A DNA stretch of 64,000 nucleotides from Methanolobus mangrovi (GTDB lineage Archaea; Halobacteriota; Methanosarcinia; Methanosarcinales; Methanosarcinaceae), in contig NZ_CP133594.1 of NCBI RefSeq assembly GCF_031312535.1, positions 310,001 to 374,000 of the forward strand, in the 5' to 3' direction. Both the position numbers and the translations under genes were made by a program. The notes beneath the pieces were generated by a model. The model was not told the DNA's origin and did not search any database. It saw nothing but the letters and a program-made list of their open reading frames with translations. This document shows, in pieces, positions 1-8,367 of the stretch; positions within the stretch are counted from its first letter, which is position 1; every line of letters starts with the position of its first letter.

Positions 1-221
1 ATATTACCATCGGTAGAAATTCAAATGTATCCGGGTCTACAATTGATAATGGTACAAAAGTGGGCAATAATTGCAGCCTTGAAAATGGTACTGTCATCGG
101 TCCAAATGTTATCATTGAAAGCGATGTTACGGTTCATTCGAACGTGAGGATATGGCCCGAGGTATTGATCCCGTCTAAGTCTAAAGTGAAAGAAGACATC
201 TTCAATGATGCCTATATGTAG
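1..221 (+). CDS. Sugar nucleotidyltransferase, C-terminal hexapeptide-repeat end (partial)
   Basis: The reading frame enters from the left edge and stops at TAG 219-221; only about 72 C-terminal residues are visible. They form isoleucine/valine-spaced hexapeptide turns (ITIGRNSNV, STIDNGTKVGN, GTVIGPNVII, VTVHSNVRIWP), the left-handed beta-helix found at the C-terminus of archaeal glucose-1-phosphate thymidylyltransferase and mannose-1-phosphate guanylyltransferase-like enzymes. The catalytic N-terminal domain lies outside the window, so substrate cannot be assigned. An acyl- or acetyltransferase with the same fold is possible. The flippase-like membrane gene starts 18 bases downstream on the same strand and may be cotranscribed, which would fit surface glycan or lipid work. 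Confidence 0.75.
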   Translation, partial: ITIGRNSNVSGSTIDNGTKVGNNCSLENGTVIGPNVIIESDVTVHSNVRIWPEVLIPSKSKVKEDIFNDAYM

Positions 222-239
222 TATTTTTCTAGGTACTAT

Positions 240-1280
240 ATGGTTGGGGATATGAATAAGATTAAGAAGTGGATTCTGATATCGTTATTTATAAGCCTTG
301 TTTCCGGTTTCATTGTGGTTCTTTTCACATTTGATTCCGGAACGATTGGTGCTTTAACGGAAATAAAGCCTGTATATATGCTTGCAGCCGTATGTATCCA
401 TGCCCTGACCTATGTTATTTGGGGCTTGAGGACTCGTTCTCTCTGTAAAGCATTAGGTCATGATGTAAGCTACATTAAATCATTTGAGATTGTGACTTCA
501 GGAACCCTTGCTGCATCTATTACTCCTTCGTCCTTAGGTGGTGAACCTCTCAGGATTCACTTGCTTCATGGTCAGAAGATCCCCCTGGGAAAAGCAACTG
601 CTGTAGTTATTGGTGAAAGAGTTCTGGATGGTATTTTTATCCTTGCGCTGGCACCTTTATCTATCTATGTCATACGTGGAGTTCTTGAAGATTCCGTTTT
701 TGATTTTATGTTCATTTTTGCCGAGCTGGGGTTAATTATCATACTATTTCTTACATTGTATGCTTTATGGAAACCTGGCCCTACTAAAAAGGTCGTATAT
801 TTCTTTGTGCATCGATTAGCACCTATTCTTGGCAAAAAAACAGATTCCGCTCTTGAAAAAATAATTGAAAGGGTTGACTCTGAACTCGAACATTTCCATG
901 ATAGCATCTCAGTATTACTGAATGAAGGAAGAAGGGGTCTTGCTTTTGGAATACTTTCTACGATTGCTTTCTGGCTGGTGGACTTTTCAATGCTATATGT
1001 GATATTGATGGGCCTGAACCAACACCCTGATATCGTTATTGTTTTTGCCTCACAGATAATCGTAATAGTGCTGCTTGTTATTCCTGCTACGCCGGGGGCC
1101 AGCGGGGTCGCAGAATTTGCAGGAACGACTGTTTTTTCTTTATTTGTAGCTTCATCTGTTCTTGGTATTGCAGTTATTGCATGGAGAGCATTCACATTTT
1201 ATATGAATGTCCTGGTGGGGGGATTCGTCAGTTTCAGGATACTTAAAGATACGGAATTCATCAAAAACTTTCTTAATTGA
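240..1280 (+). CDS. Flippase-like integral membrane protein (UPF0104 / lysylphosphatidylglycerol synthase TM family)
   Basis: A 346-residue hydrophobic protein with about eight membrane helices. Its GGEPLRIHLL segment near residues 100-110, a following GERVLDG, and PATPGASGVAEF near residue 280 are typical of the UPF0104/TIGR00374 family, related to the membrane part of MprF. Members are thought to move or modify lipids or lipid-linked sugars, but the substrate here is unknown. A second ATG at 252 (MNKIKKW) is an equally good start, giving a short positively charged leader before the first helix. It follows the nucleotidyltransferase by 18 bases, suggesting one operon for envelope glycan or lipid metabolism. 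Family assignment is firm; function is inference. Confidence 0.8.
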   Translation: MVGDMNKIKKWILISLFISLVSGFIVVLFTFDSGTIGALTEIKPVYMLAAVCIHALTYVIWGLRTRSLCKALGHDVSYIKSFEIVTSGTLAASITPSSLGGEPLRIHLLHGQKIPLGKATAVVIGERVLDGIFILALAPLSIYVIRGVLEDSVFDFMFIFAELGLIIILFLTLYALWKPGPTKKVVYFFVHRLAPILGKKTDSALEKIIERVDSELEHFHDSISVLLNEGRRGLAFGILSTIAFWLVDFSMLYVILMGLNQHPDIVIVFASQIIVIVLLVIPATPGASGVAEFAGTTVFSLFVASSVLGIAVIAWRAFTFYMNVLVGGFVSFRILKDTEFIKNFLN

Positions 1281-1289
1281 AAAGATTTC

Positions 1290-2966
1290 TTAAAGTTTAA
1301 TGTAGGCAAGTAGTTCTTCATTGCCGATTCTTTTTAGAAAATCATCTTTATCTGAAAAAGGAATCTGGCTATATATGAGCGCGGCCTGTTTTTTTCCGAT
1401 GCCGGGGAGTTCTTGTATAAGTGATGCGGGAGCAGTGTTTATATCAAGTGGGTATGGAATTCCGGTAATTGATCTGTGCCCATGCCGGGTCACGGTAATA
1501 TCTATAAACTTTCCAAGTGGGAGATTTGCAGGGATTCCTGCAAGCAGTGGGTAAGAACCCATCTGTCTTCCAAAACACATTTTTCCATCATTGACTTCAC
1601 ACATGATGTCTCGAAGTATTGTCCCGGCAGGAACTACCTTCTGAAGCATTGGAAGGTCTATATCTTTTCTAACCTTCTCTTTGTACTTTAGAAATACTTG
1701 TTTATGCTTCCTGACAAGTTCGTCGTTGCCATACATTAAGGTGCCCGGGAAGGCCATAACCTGCCTTATGTTTATCCTTCGAAGCAGGAGATCAGAGTCA
1801 AGGACATTTTTCAGGAAATCATAGTTCAGGTCAAATGTCTTTTTTGATTCTCCCATAAGGCCATGTACAAGGTTGATTCCGGGAAGTATCTCTGGCATTC
1901 CATTGCTTCCTCGTATTCTTCCCACTTCATTTATGATCTTAATGGCTTCAAATATTTCATCAGGCATCGCTTTTAACCCATTGGCTTTCACAACACTGGG
2001 GTCTGCGCTTTCCATCCCAAGTGCTGCTACGTCTCCTGCAGTGTGGTATTTTACAATGGTTCTGAATATTTCCCTGCATAATTCCGGGTATGCTGATATG
2101 GTCCCCGGGTTGGCATTGTCCATATGCAATACTTTTAGTTGCGGTGCCACATTCCTGATGCCTTTATAGAGGGACAGTATGGCTTGCGGATCCGGTTCGG
2201 CTATTTGTCCGCCTTTATCCCTGGCATGGTAGCTCAAGATGTCGGGTTGTCTTCCTATCCTGAAATAGCTGGCACCCATCTCATATAATCCGGTGACTTC
2301 GGAAACAACATCAATGATGGGGCGGTAGTCTGAGCTTCCGTAGGATGGCTCCGTGCAAAATGAGCAGTGCTGGTTACGCCCGCATCCTCTGTACGTTTCA
2401 AGCTCACACATCACATTAGGGTAATCTGGATGTTGTTTGATGATGAACGTTCCTTTTACGGCCCATCTTCCAATTTCATCAACTGACCTGAAACGATGCT
2501 GACATTCTTCTATATTTTTTATATTTTCTTCAAGAATGTCATAAACAAAGGCTTCGATATCTTTCTGGCAGATAGTCACATCTGTGGAATTTATCAGGTT
2601 ACTTTCGGCCTTTTTTCCACCTTCCAGTGAGAATCCAAGTCTTATGGGTCCGCCCAATATTTTCAAACCACTGGATGCACTGAATATGCTCTCTATCTCT
2701 GCCAGGTTTATTGGTGTTGAACGCAGGTACTTTCCGGGCACAGTCATACCTGCTACTATTATAACAATTTCAGCTCTTTTTATAAGCTCGGCAGCATGGA
2801 CCATTTTTTTGCGCAGCTCATCGATAGTGAAAAAAGAGATGTCTGTTTCTTGCAACCCTCTCTCCCGCAATGCGCCTGCGATATATCTTATGTATGGTGA
2901 TATGTATGGTGGTACTCCAAAACAGGCGGGTTCATCAACATATCCATCGATTATTACTGCTTTCAT
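1290..2966 (-). CDS. Radical SAM protein with C-terminal helix-hairpin-helix (COG1031 family)
   Basis: A 558-residue protein. The cluster-binding cysteines are C195, C201 and C204 (C-x5-C-x2-C, in RGCGRNQHCSFC); the wider spacing than classic CxxxCxxC is typical of COG1031. About the first 150 residues resemble a Rossmann or B12-binding-like fold without an obvious cobalamin motif. The C-terminus carries NTAPASLIQELPGIGKKQA near residues 510-530, a helix-hairpin-helix usually linked to nucleic acid binding. COG1031 is common in archaea and its reaction is not established; a role in nucleic acid modification is only suggested by the HhH. The gene converges on the flippase gene with a 9-base gap and starts next to a 538-base spacer shared with ilvD. 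Confidence 0.85.
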   Translation of the reverse strand: MKAVIIDGYVDEPACFGVPPYISPYIRYIAGALRERGLQETDISFFTIDELRKKMVHAAELIKRAEIVIIVAGMTVPGKYLRSTPINLAEIESIFSASSGLKILGGPIRLGFSLEGGKKAESNLINSTDVTICQKDIEAFVYDILEENIKNIEECQHRFRSVDEIGRWAVKGTFIIKQHPDYPNVMCELETYRGCGRNQHCSFCTEPSYGSSDYRPIIDVVSEVTGLYEMGASYFRIGRQPDILSYHARDKGGQIAEPDPQAILSLYKGIRNVAPQLKVLHMDNANPGTISAYPELCREIFRTIVKYHTAGDVAALGMESADPSVVKANGLKAMPDEIFEAIKIINEVGRIRGSNGMPEILPGINLVHGLMGESKKTFDLNYDFLKNVLDSDLLLRRINIRQVMAFPGTLMYGNDELVRKHKQVFLKYKEKVRKDIDLPMLQKVVPAGTILRDIMCEVNDGKMCFGRQMGSYPLLAGIPANLPLGKFIDITVTRHGHRSITGIPYPLDINTAPASLIQELPGIGKKQAALIYSQIPFSDKDDFLKRIGNEELLAYIKL

Positions 2967-3504
2967 GCTTGTTCCTTAATAATACATTATTCAATATGTA
3001 TTTTTAATTATAGTTAATTTCATATATGTATCTAAGCACATTAGTTGCCGAAACCTTTTCTGATGCTTTTTTATTTTTAATTGGCTTTGGAAACTGTCTC
3101 TGGCTCATATGGTAATGTTTAAAGTATGTAACTCTCTTGTGTGCTCACCGTTGGAACACTTCATGGATATTTAAGTTAATGGTTACTTGTTCTTGTGTTT
3201 TTCTTTCCTTGTTTTGATGTTAGTAGTAAAACAAGCAGGGGTGCATTTTTCTTAAAATAGCTTACAATTCACACGTCATATGGTGTATGAATTATGTAAT
3301 ACGCATGGGTGATGGGCTGCTTAAGGTTAAGTATTCATCATACTCTTATGTGAGCGCCGTTATGCATATTATGTGGATATATCCTCGTCCTACAGTCCTC
3401 TTCAAAATTCTCTTGATAATTGCCATGCGGCACATACTTCTTATATATTCCTTTTTCCATTACGTATAGTAGTTTAGATATTATGCAGTAAACGAGGTTT
3501 TCTA
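2967..3504. other. Divergent spacer between COG1031 gene and ilvD
   Basis: A 538-base AT-rich spacer carrying the promoters of two divergent genes. No convincing gene is present on either strand. It contains an ilvD TATA element at 3440-3449 and a small inverted repeat with arms AATTCA (3266-3271) and TGAATT (3288-3293) around CAC and GTG triplets. That repeat could be an operator, but it is weak. Confidence 0.5.
3440..3449 (+). promoter_or_regulatory. TATA box of ilvD
   Basis: CTTATATATT is a good archaeal TATA element. Initiation about 25 bases downstream would give an ilvD leader of about 35 bases that lacks a clear Shine-Dalgarno sequence. Confidence 0.5.
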
Positions 3505-5166
3505 ATGAGAAGTGACAAGACCAAGAAAGGACTTGAACGTGCACCCCATCGTTCACTTTTGAAGGCAACAGGTGTGACGGATTCTGAAATGAAAAAACCG
3601 TTCATCGCGGTTGTAAACTCCAGGAATGAATTGATACCTGGTCACATTAATCTTGATAAGGTTGCAGAGGCAGTAAAGGCAGGAATAAGAAGTGCCGGTG
3701 GTGTTCCATTCGAATTCCATACAATCGGAATATGTGATGGTATTGCCATGGGTCATGAAGGAATGAAGTATTCCCTTCCAAGTCGTGAGGCTATTGAGGA
3801 CTCTATTGAACTTGTCCTGCAGGGGCACCAGCTTGATGGAATGGTCATGATCACTGCATGTGACAAGATCACTCCTGGTCATCTTATGGCAGCAGGAAGT
3901 CTTGATATTCCTGCCATCGTCGTGACAGGCGGTCCAATGATTCCCGGATTCGTTGATGATGAGTACAGGGATCTTATCTCTGTCTTTGAAGGTGTGGGTG
4001 AATGTCAGGCAGAGAAAGTGTCTGACGAGAAATTGAAGCTGCTGGAGGATTGTTCATGTAGTGGTGCCGGTTCATGTGCAGGTATGTATACTGCAAATAC
4101 CATGGCATGTATGACCGAAGCACTTGGGCTTAGTCTGCCTGGTTGTGGCACAGCTCATGCAGCAGATGCCAAGAAGATAAGGCTTGCAAAGGACTCTGGT
4201 GAACGTATCGTTTCCATGGTCAATGAAGGCATCAATCCACGTAGCATAGTCACGATGAAGTCCTTTGAGAATGCCATCATGGTCGATATGGCAATTGGTG
4301 GAAGTACTAACACAACTCTTCACCTGCCAGCAATCGCTCATGCGTTCGGTCTTGAATTGTCTCTTGATGTATTTGACAGGCTGAGCCGAAGTACTCCTCA
4401 CATTATCTCCCTTAAGCCTGGTGGGGCACATTACATGCTTGATTTTGAGAGGGCCGGCGGAGTTCAGGCTATAATGGCACGATTGAGATCTTTGCTTAAC
4501 CTTGATGAAGCTACTGTGAATGGCAAGACCGTAGGTCAGAACCTCGATGATCTTATAATGGTCAATCCGAAGCTCAATGCAAGGATAATTGGTACTCTTG
4601 AATCACCTATACATGAAGAGGGCGGCATTGCTATATTGAAGGGAAGTCTTGCTCCTGATGGCTCGGTTGTCAAGCAGGCAGCAGTCGATCCTAAAATGCT
4701 CAAACATAGTGGTCCTGCCAGGGTGTTTGATAGTGAGGAAGCAGCTATGGAAGCAATCCTTGCAAAGAAGATTGTTGCAGGTGATGTAGTGGTCATACGA
4801 TATGAAGGTCCGAAAGGTGGCCCGGGTATGCGTGAAATGCTATCTCCTACATCAGCTATTGCAGGCATGGGTCTTATCGACAAGGTTGCACTGATAACGG
4901 ATGGTCGTTTCTCCGGTGGAACCAGAGGTCCTTGCATAGGGCATATTTCTCCGGAAGCTCAGGAAGGCGGGCCGATTGGTCTTGTAGAAGAAGGTGATAT
5001 CATCGAGATAGATATTCCTGGCAGAATACTGAACCTGAAAGTTTCAGAGGAAGAACTTGAAAAGCGCAGGGAAACTTTTGTTCCTCTGGAAAAGAAAGTT
5101 ACTGGTTATCTTGCACGATATAGGAAATTTGTCAGTTCTGCAAGTAAAGGCGCTATCATTGATTGA
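3505..5166 (+). CDS. ilvD: Dihydroxy-acid dehydratase
   Basis: A 553-residue protein of the IlvD/Edd family, normal length. It dehydrates 2,3-dihydroxy-3-methylbutanoate and its methylpentanoate homologue to the 2-oxo acids, the third common step of valine and isoleucine synthesis. Visible signatures are the N-terminal [18 protein letters not shown], the cluster- and metal-binding CDKITPGH, the [16 protein letters not shown] box, and the C-terminal [21 protein letters not shown]. The ATG at 3505 matches the usual archaeal N-terminus. It stands alone, with its own promoter and a strong terminator hairpin just after the stop. Confidence 0.97.
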   Translation: MRSDKTKKGLERAPHRSLLKATGVTDSEMKKPFIAVVNSRNELIPGHINLDKVAEAVKAGIRSAGGVPFEFHTIGICDGIAMGHEGMKYSLPSREAIEDSIELVLQGHQLDGMVMITACDKITPGHLMAAGSLDIPAIVVTGGPMIPGFVDDEYRDLISVFEGVGECQAEKVSDEKLKLLEDCSCSGAGSCAGMYTANTMACMTEALGLSLPGCGTAHAADAKKIRLAKDSGERIVSMVNEGINPRSIVTMKSFENAIMVDMAIGGSTNTTLHLPAIAHAFGLELSLDVFDRLSRSTPHIISLKPGGAHYMLDFERAGGVQAIMARLRSLLNLDEATVNGKTVGQNLDDLIMVNPKLNARIIGTLESPIHEEGGIAILKGSLAPDGSVVKQAAVDPKMLKHSGPARVFDSEEAAMEAILAKKIVAGDVVVIRYEGPKGGPGMREMLSPTSAIAGMGLIDKVALITDGRFSGGTRGPCIGHISPEAQEGGPIGLVEEGDIIEIDIPGRILNLKVSEEELEKRRETFVPLEKKVTGYLARYRKFVSSASKGAIID

Positions 5167-5175
5167 TGCTAGATA

Positions 5176-5211
5176 AAACAGGTCCATATGGACTTGTTTC
5201 TTTCCTTTTTT
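5176..5211 (+). terminator. Hairpin terminator after ilvD
   Basis: Arms AAACAGGTCC (5176-5185) and GGACTTGTTT (5190-5199) pair over 10 positions with one G-U and an ATAT loop, followed by a T-rich tail to 5211. This resembles an intrinsic terminator. Confidence 0.7.
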
Positions 5212-5260
5212 AAAATATGACCGATGGTTATTTTAGATTTGATTGCCTGAGTATTATTTA

Positions 5261-5437
5261 ATGGAAAGAGTGGGCATTTGTTCGATATGTGGTTCGGTAT
5301 CTGGTATGCACACATGTGCTATATGTGGAAGACTCGTCTGCAACGGATGCTATGATTTCTCCAGAAGTGTTTGTATCCAGTGTTCTTCAGGTATGACTTT
5401 TTCTGAGATGTCATCTGAAAGATCCGGGTTGATTTGA
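5261..5437 (+). CDS. Small zinc-finger-like protein, 58 aa
   Basis: A 58-residue protein in which eight cysteines are arranged as paired ligands: CSICG near residue 6, CAICGRLVCNGC in the middle and CIQC near residue 40. The pattern resembles a treble-clef or B-box/FYVE-like double zinc site. Similar small cysteine-rich proteins (HIT-type or RING-like) are common in archaea and rarely characterised. ATG 5261 is preferred over a TTG at 5243 because the conserved pattern begins just after it. It converges on the RHH-repeat gene with a 1-base gap. Partner and function are unknown. Confidence 0.65.
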   Translation: MERVGICSICGSVSGMHTCAICGRLVCNGCYDFSRSVCIQCSSGMTFSEMSSERSGLI

Positions 5438-5438
5438 A

Positions 5439-7298
5439 TCATTTTAACCTGTGGAGTTGCTCAATACCATTTTCCTGTTTGAGCACAAGTACTTCCCTTG
5501 CCACAAGTTCCTGTATTTTCCTGTCAATATCTTCCTGGCTATAATGGCGTGAAACAAGGCTTTTGATAATTTCTTTCTTCACTTTTGCGCCGCGCGGCAT
5601 ATACATCAGTATGTTCCCCTCAAGTTTGTCTAATTTAGTATCATCACTCTGCTCTATCATTGGCGCAGGTGTGAAAGGTGTTGGTTGTGGTGGTATATTA
5701 TGTACTTCTGGCATACCTTCAAAGTTTGCAGGCTGCACCATGTCCGACAATTCAAATGTAGGCATTCCTTCAGGTGGTTTGAAATCTGGTACTACTGGCG
5801 TATGCTCTGGTGGCTTAAGTTCCGGCATTACAAATCCTAAATCCTGGTTCGTTTGCTCCGGTGGTTTCAATTCCGGCATTACAAATCCTGAATTCTGGTT
5901 TGTTTGCTCTGGTGGCTTAAATTCTGGCATTACAAATCCTGAGTCCTGGTTTGTTTGCTCTGGTGGCTTAAGTTCCGGCATTACAAATCCTAAATCCTGG
6001 TTCGTTTGCTCCTGTGGTTTCAATTCCGGCATTACAAATCCTGAATTCTGGTTTGTTTGCTCTGGTGGCTTAAATTCTGGCATTACAAATCCTGAGTCCT
6101 GGTTTGTTTGCTCTGGTGGCTTAAGTTCTGGCATTACAAATCCTATATCCTGATTTGTTTGCTCTGGTGGTTTAAATTCTGGCATTACAAATCCTGAGTC
6201 TTGGTTTGTTTGCTCCTGTGGCTTAAGTTCTGGCATCACAAATCCTGAATCCTGATTTGCTTGCTCTGGTGGCTTCAATTCCGGCATTACAACTCCTGAA
6301 TCCTGATTTGTTTGCTCTGGTGGTTTTAGCTCTGGCATTACAAATCCTGAGTCCTGGTTTGTTTGCTCTGGTGGCTTAAGTTCCGGCATCACAAATCCTG
6401 AATCCTGATTTGTTTGCTCCTGTGGCTTCAATTCCGGCATTACAAATTCTGAGTCTTGATTTGCTTGCTCTGGTGGCTTTAGCTCTGGCATTACAAATCC
6501 TGAATCCTGATTTGTTTGCTCCGGTGACTTAAATTCCGGCATTACAAATGCTGAGTCCTGGTTTGTTTGCTCCGGTGGCTTAAGTTCTGGCATTACAAAT
6601 CCTGAGTCCTGGTTTGTCTGTTTCAAGATTATGGGTGTTGCATTTTCGATTTCTGGTTGTGCCATTTCAAGTTCCGATTCACTTCTTTTTTCCGCCACTA
6701 TTTCAGACAACTTCATTTCATGAATGGATTCTTCGAAGCTTTGCTGTATTTTATTTTCGGGTTCAAATTCTGCTTCTTCGGTACTATTAATCATTGTTTC
6801 CTGTACTGGTTCAGCAAGTTCCTGTTTAACTTCTTCATTGTCTGGCAATGGTGGCTCTATTTGTTCTACAGTTTCTTGTAGCACTGGTTTTAAGTTAACC
6901 TGGGCTATGGCATCTGCTTCTTTAAAAATGTCATTCGTTCCGATGTGTGCAAACTCTTCGATTGTCTGGGATTCAAAAAGTAATTCGTCATCCAATGTTA
7001 TGTTTTTATCCTCTGTTTTATGTGCATAGATCATGTCTGATTCATTTTCTACGTTTTCGAGGACTTCATTTATTCCTGGGATATTCTTTTCGATCATTTC
7101 CAGGCGATTAAGTACTATGTTCACATCATCTCTGAGGATTGCAAATCTTTCAGTCCATGGTATAATATTATCTGTTGGAACATTGTCTAACATGTCCAGT
7201 TCCCTTTCGATAAGTTTTCTGATGAACAGGCTCTTATTCTCAATTACGTCCAGTTTATCAAAAAGCTCATCCGACATGCTTATAGTAAGTCGTTTCAT
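5439..7298 (-). CDS. Ribbon-helix-helix protein with sixteen 17-residue repeats and a C-terminal winged-helix-like domain
   Basis: A 619-residue protein of unknown function with three parts. Residues 1-45 (MKRLTISMSDELFDKLD, then SLFIRKLIERELDML) fit a CopG/MetJ-type ribbon-helix-helix DNA-binding fold. Residues about 50-226 are acidic and low complexity. Residues 227-498 are sixteen tandem copies of a 17-residue unit, consensus QTNQDSGFVMPELKPPE. After a proline-rich stretch, residues about 555-619 (MPRGAKVKKEIIKSL to the C-terminus) are charged and helical and look like a small winged helix. The N-terminal arm suggests a dimeric DNA binder; the repeats look like an extended spacer or multivalent ligand. 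A palindrome at 7340-7360 lies in its promoter, suggesting autoregulation (inference). No homologue with this architecture is known to me. Confidence 0.85.
   Translation of the reverse strand: MKRLTISMSDELFDKLDVIENKSLFIRKLIERELDMLDNVPTDNIIPWTERFAILRDDVNIVLNRLEMIEKNIPGINEVLENVENESDMIYAHKTEDKNITLDDELLFESQTIEEFAHIGTNDIFKEADAIAQVNLKPVLQETVEQIEPPLPDNEEVKQELAEPVQETMINSTEEAEFEPENKIQQSFEESIHEMKLSEIVAEKRSESELEMAQPEIENATPIILKQTNQDSGFVMPELKPPEQTNQDSAFVMPEFKSPEQTNQDSGFVMPELKPPEQANQDSEFVMPELKPQEQTNQDSGFVMPELKPPEQTNQDSGFVMPELKPPEQTNQDSGVVMPELKPPEQANQDSGFVMPELKPQEQTNQDSGFVMPEFKPPEQTNQDIGFVMPELKPPEQTNQDSGFVMPEFKPPEQTNQNSGFVMPELKPQEQTNQDLGFVMPELKPPEQTNQDSGFVMPEFKPPEQTNQNSGFVMPELKPPEQTNQDLGFVMPELKPPEHTPVVPDFKPPEGMPTFELSDMVQPANFEGMPEVHNIPPQPTPFTPAPMIEQSDDTKLDKLEGNILMYMPRGAKVKKEIIKSLVSRHYSQEDIDRKIQELVAREVLVLKQENGIEQLHRLK
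5805..6620 (-). repeat. Sixteen tandem 51-bp coding repeats
   Basis: 816 bases, exactly 16 x 51, encode the 17-residue units. Variation sits at a few positions: T/A in the second residue, D/N, the S/L/I position, F/L in PEF or PEL, and PPE/PQE. The three units at 5805-5957 repeat the three at 5958-6110 with a single base difference, so the array grew recently by a 153-base step. Confidence 0.97.
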
Positions 7299-7339
7299 AG
7301 CAATCTCTCTTTGATGTATTTTTATGTAGAATCATACTA

Positions 7340-7360
7340 ATGTATGCATATATCATACAT
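7340..7360. promoter_or_regulatory. Palindrome in the RHH-repeat gene promoter
   Basis: Perfect 7-base arms ATGTATG (7340-7346) and CATACAT (7354-7360) flank a CATATAT spacer, about 45-60 bases upstream of the start codon at 7298 and overlapping the likely TATA and initiation region on the minus strand. Ribbon-helix-helix regulators often bind such sites in their own promoters. Confidence 0.45.
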
Positions 7361-7498
7361 ATATAATTAATGCAATTATATTTTTATTTCGATGTATGTT
7401 ACTACCTGTGCTTGAAATCTCTTGTTTATTCAAAATAAAAGACAAGCTAATGGAGGTACTTAAGCATATTAAAAAAAAGTAAATATGTGAATGAAAAT

Positions 7499-8272
7499 TC
7501 ACATTGATTTCTTACATTCCGGGCAGGCTTTGCCCCTCGTTGTTGAGATAAATGAATGCTTTGGGGTTATACACTTGCACATGGGGCACAATTCATTATT
7601 CTTGAATATCTTTTCCACTGCCTGAAGATCTGCCTCATAAATATGTGTGTCCCATCCGGTGGCTATAAGTGACTCTATCTCGTAAGGTAAGTCCTGTTCC
7701 TTGAACACCTTTTTGAATCCTTCTACAATGGCAGGGATATTTGCGGGGAATCCACCGAACGCATCCCATGATCTATACAATATGTATATCCTTACCTGGG
7801 TGTCGTTTAAAAGCTCTACTTTATATGCTATCCAGCATGGCTGGTCTTCATATTTAGGGATGTGGACTTCGTTCTCCCAGAGGACACCAACATGTCTCCT
7901 GGATCCTGGGCGCAGGTTGCTCACATTTTCCTGCAATGTATTATATGCTGTTTGTCCGTACCTGAACAATTGCTTAGCATAGCAGTAGTCGAATTTCCTC
8001 TTGTCGTCATCTGAAAGTGAAACGTACCAGTCTGCATACTCTTCCGTGAGTTCTTCCTTGTACTTCTTTATAAGGTTCTCTCCAAAAGGTACGGCAGGAT
8101 TGACCTGCATGTTGTTCACATCCTCTATGTATATAGTGGCGTGCACTCTCTTTGTCATCGTTTTGTAGTCGGGTTTGTGCTCCTCCCCTTTTTCATAGAT
8201 CTCGCTGATCAATTGAGACCATGCCGATGAGATCGTTTTTGCTTTTATCAGTACAGCTTCCATGTCACTCAT
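7499..8272 (-). CDS. Thymidylate synthase family protein (ThyA fold) with zinc-ribbon-like tail
   Basis: 257 residues. The C-terminal half matches ThyA: R125-R126 phosphate arginines, catalytic C146 in QPCW, R167-S168-x-D170 and N178 in YRSWDAFGGFPANIP, and H210-x-Y212 in WDTHIYEADL. These are the dUMP-binding and nucleophilic positions, so the protein should act on a pyrimidine nucleotide, by analogy making dTMP or a hydroxymethylated product. Canonical H147 and Q165 (E. coli numbering) are W and Y here. The N-terminal region is divergent, as in other archaeal members (COG0207). The last 30 residues contain C229-x2-C232 (plus C234) and C250-x2-C253, a zinc-ribbon-like addition not found in E. 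coli ThyA. It lies alone, upstream of the RHH-repeat gene on the same strand with a 200-base gap. Confidence 0.8.
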   Translation of the reverse strand: MSDMEAVLIKAKTISSAWSQLISEIYEKGEEHKPDYKTMTKRVHATIYIEDVNNMQVNPAVPFGENLIKKYKEELTEEYADWYVSLSDDDKRKFDYCYAKQLFRYGQTAYNTLQENVSNLRPGSRRHVGVLWENEVHIPKYEDQPCWIAYKVELLNDTQVRIYILYRSWDAFGGFPANIPAIVEGFKKVFKEQDLPYEIESLIATGWDTHIYEADLQAVEKIFKNNELCPMCKCITPKHSFISTTRGKACPECKKSM

Positions 8273-8367
8273 TCCCTGTTGAAGTCAGTTTACTTTAGAT
8301 GATGCCCTTTTGAAATAAAAATTATTTTATTAAATTAGATGTATCCTCACGGATATAATCATTGTTA

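Noticed and set aside
3338-3568. 76-codon frame on the minus strand overlapping the ilvD start
   Set aside because: No family likeness, no ribosome site, and it overlaps the ilvD promoter and coding start.
5563-6153. Open frame on the plus strand across the repeat array
   Set aside because: It exists because the repeat period is a multiple of three; the minus-strand frame has domains at both ends and a promoter.
5805-6620. Regular 51-base repeats resembling a CRISPR-like array
   Set aside because: There are no unique spacers; units are contiguous, in frame and encode a 17-residue peptide unit.
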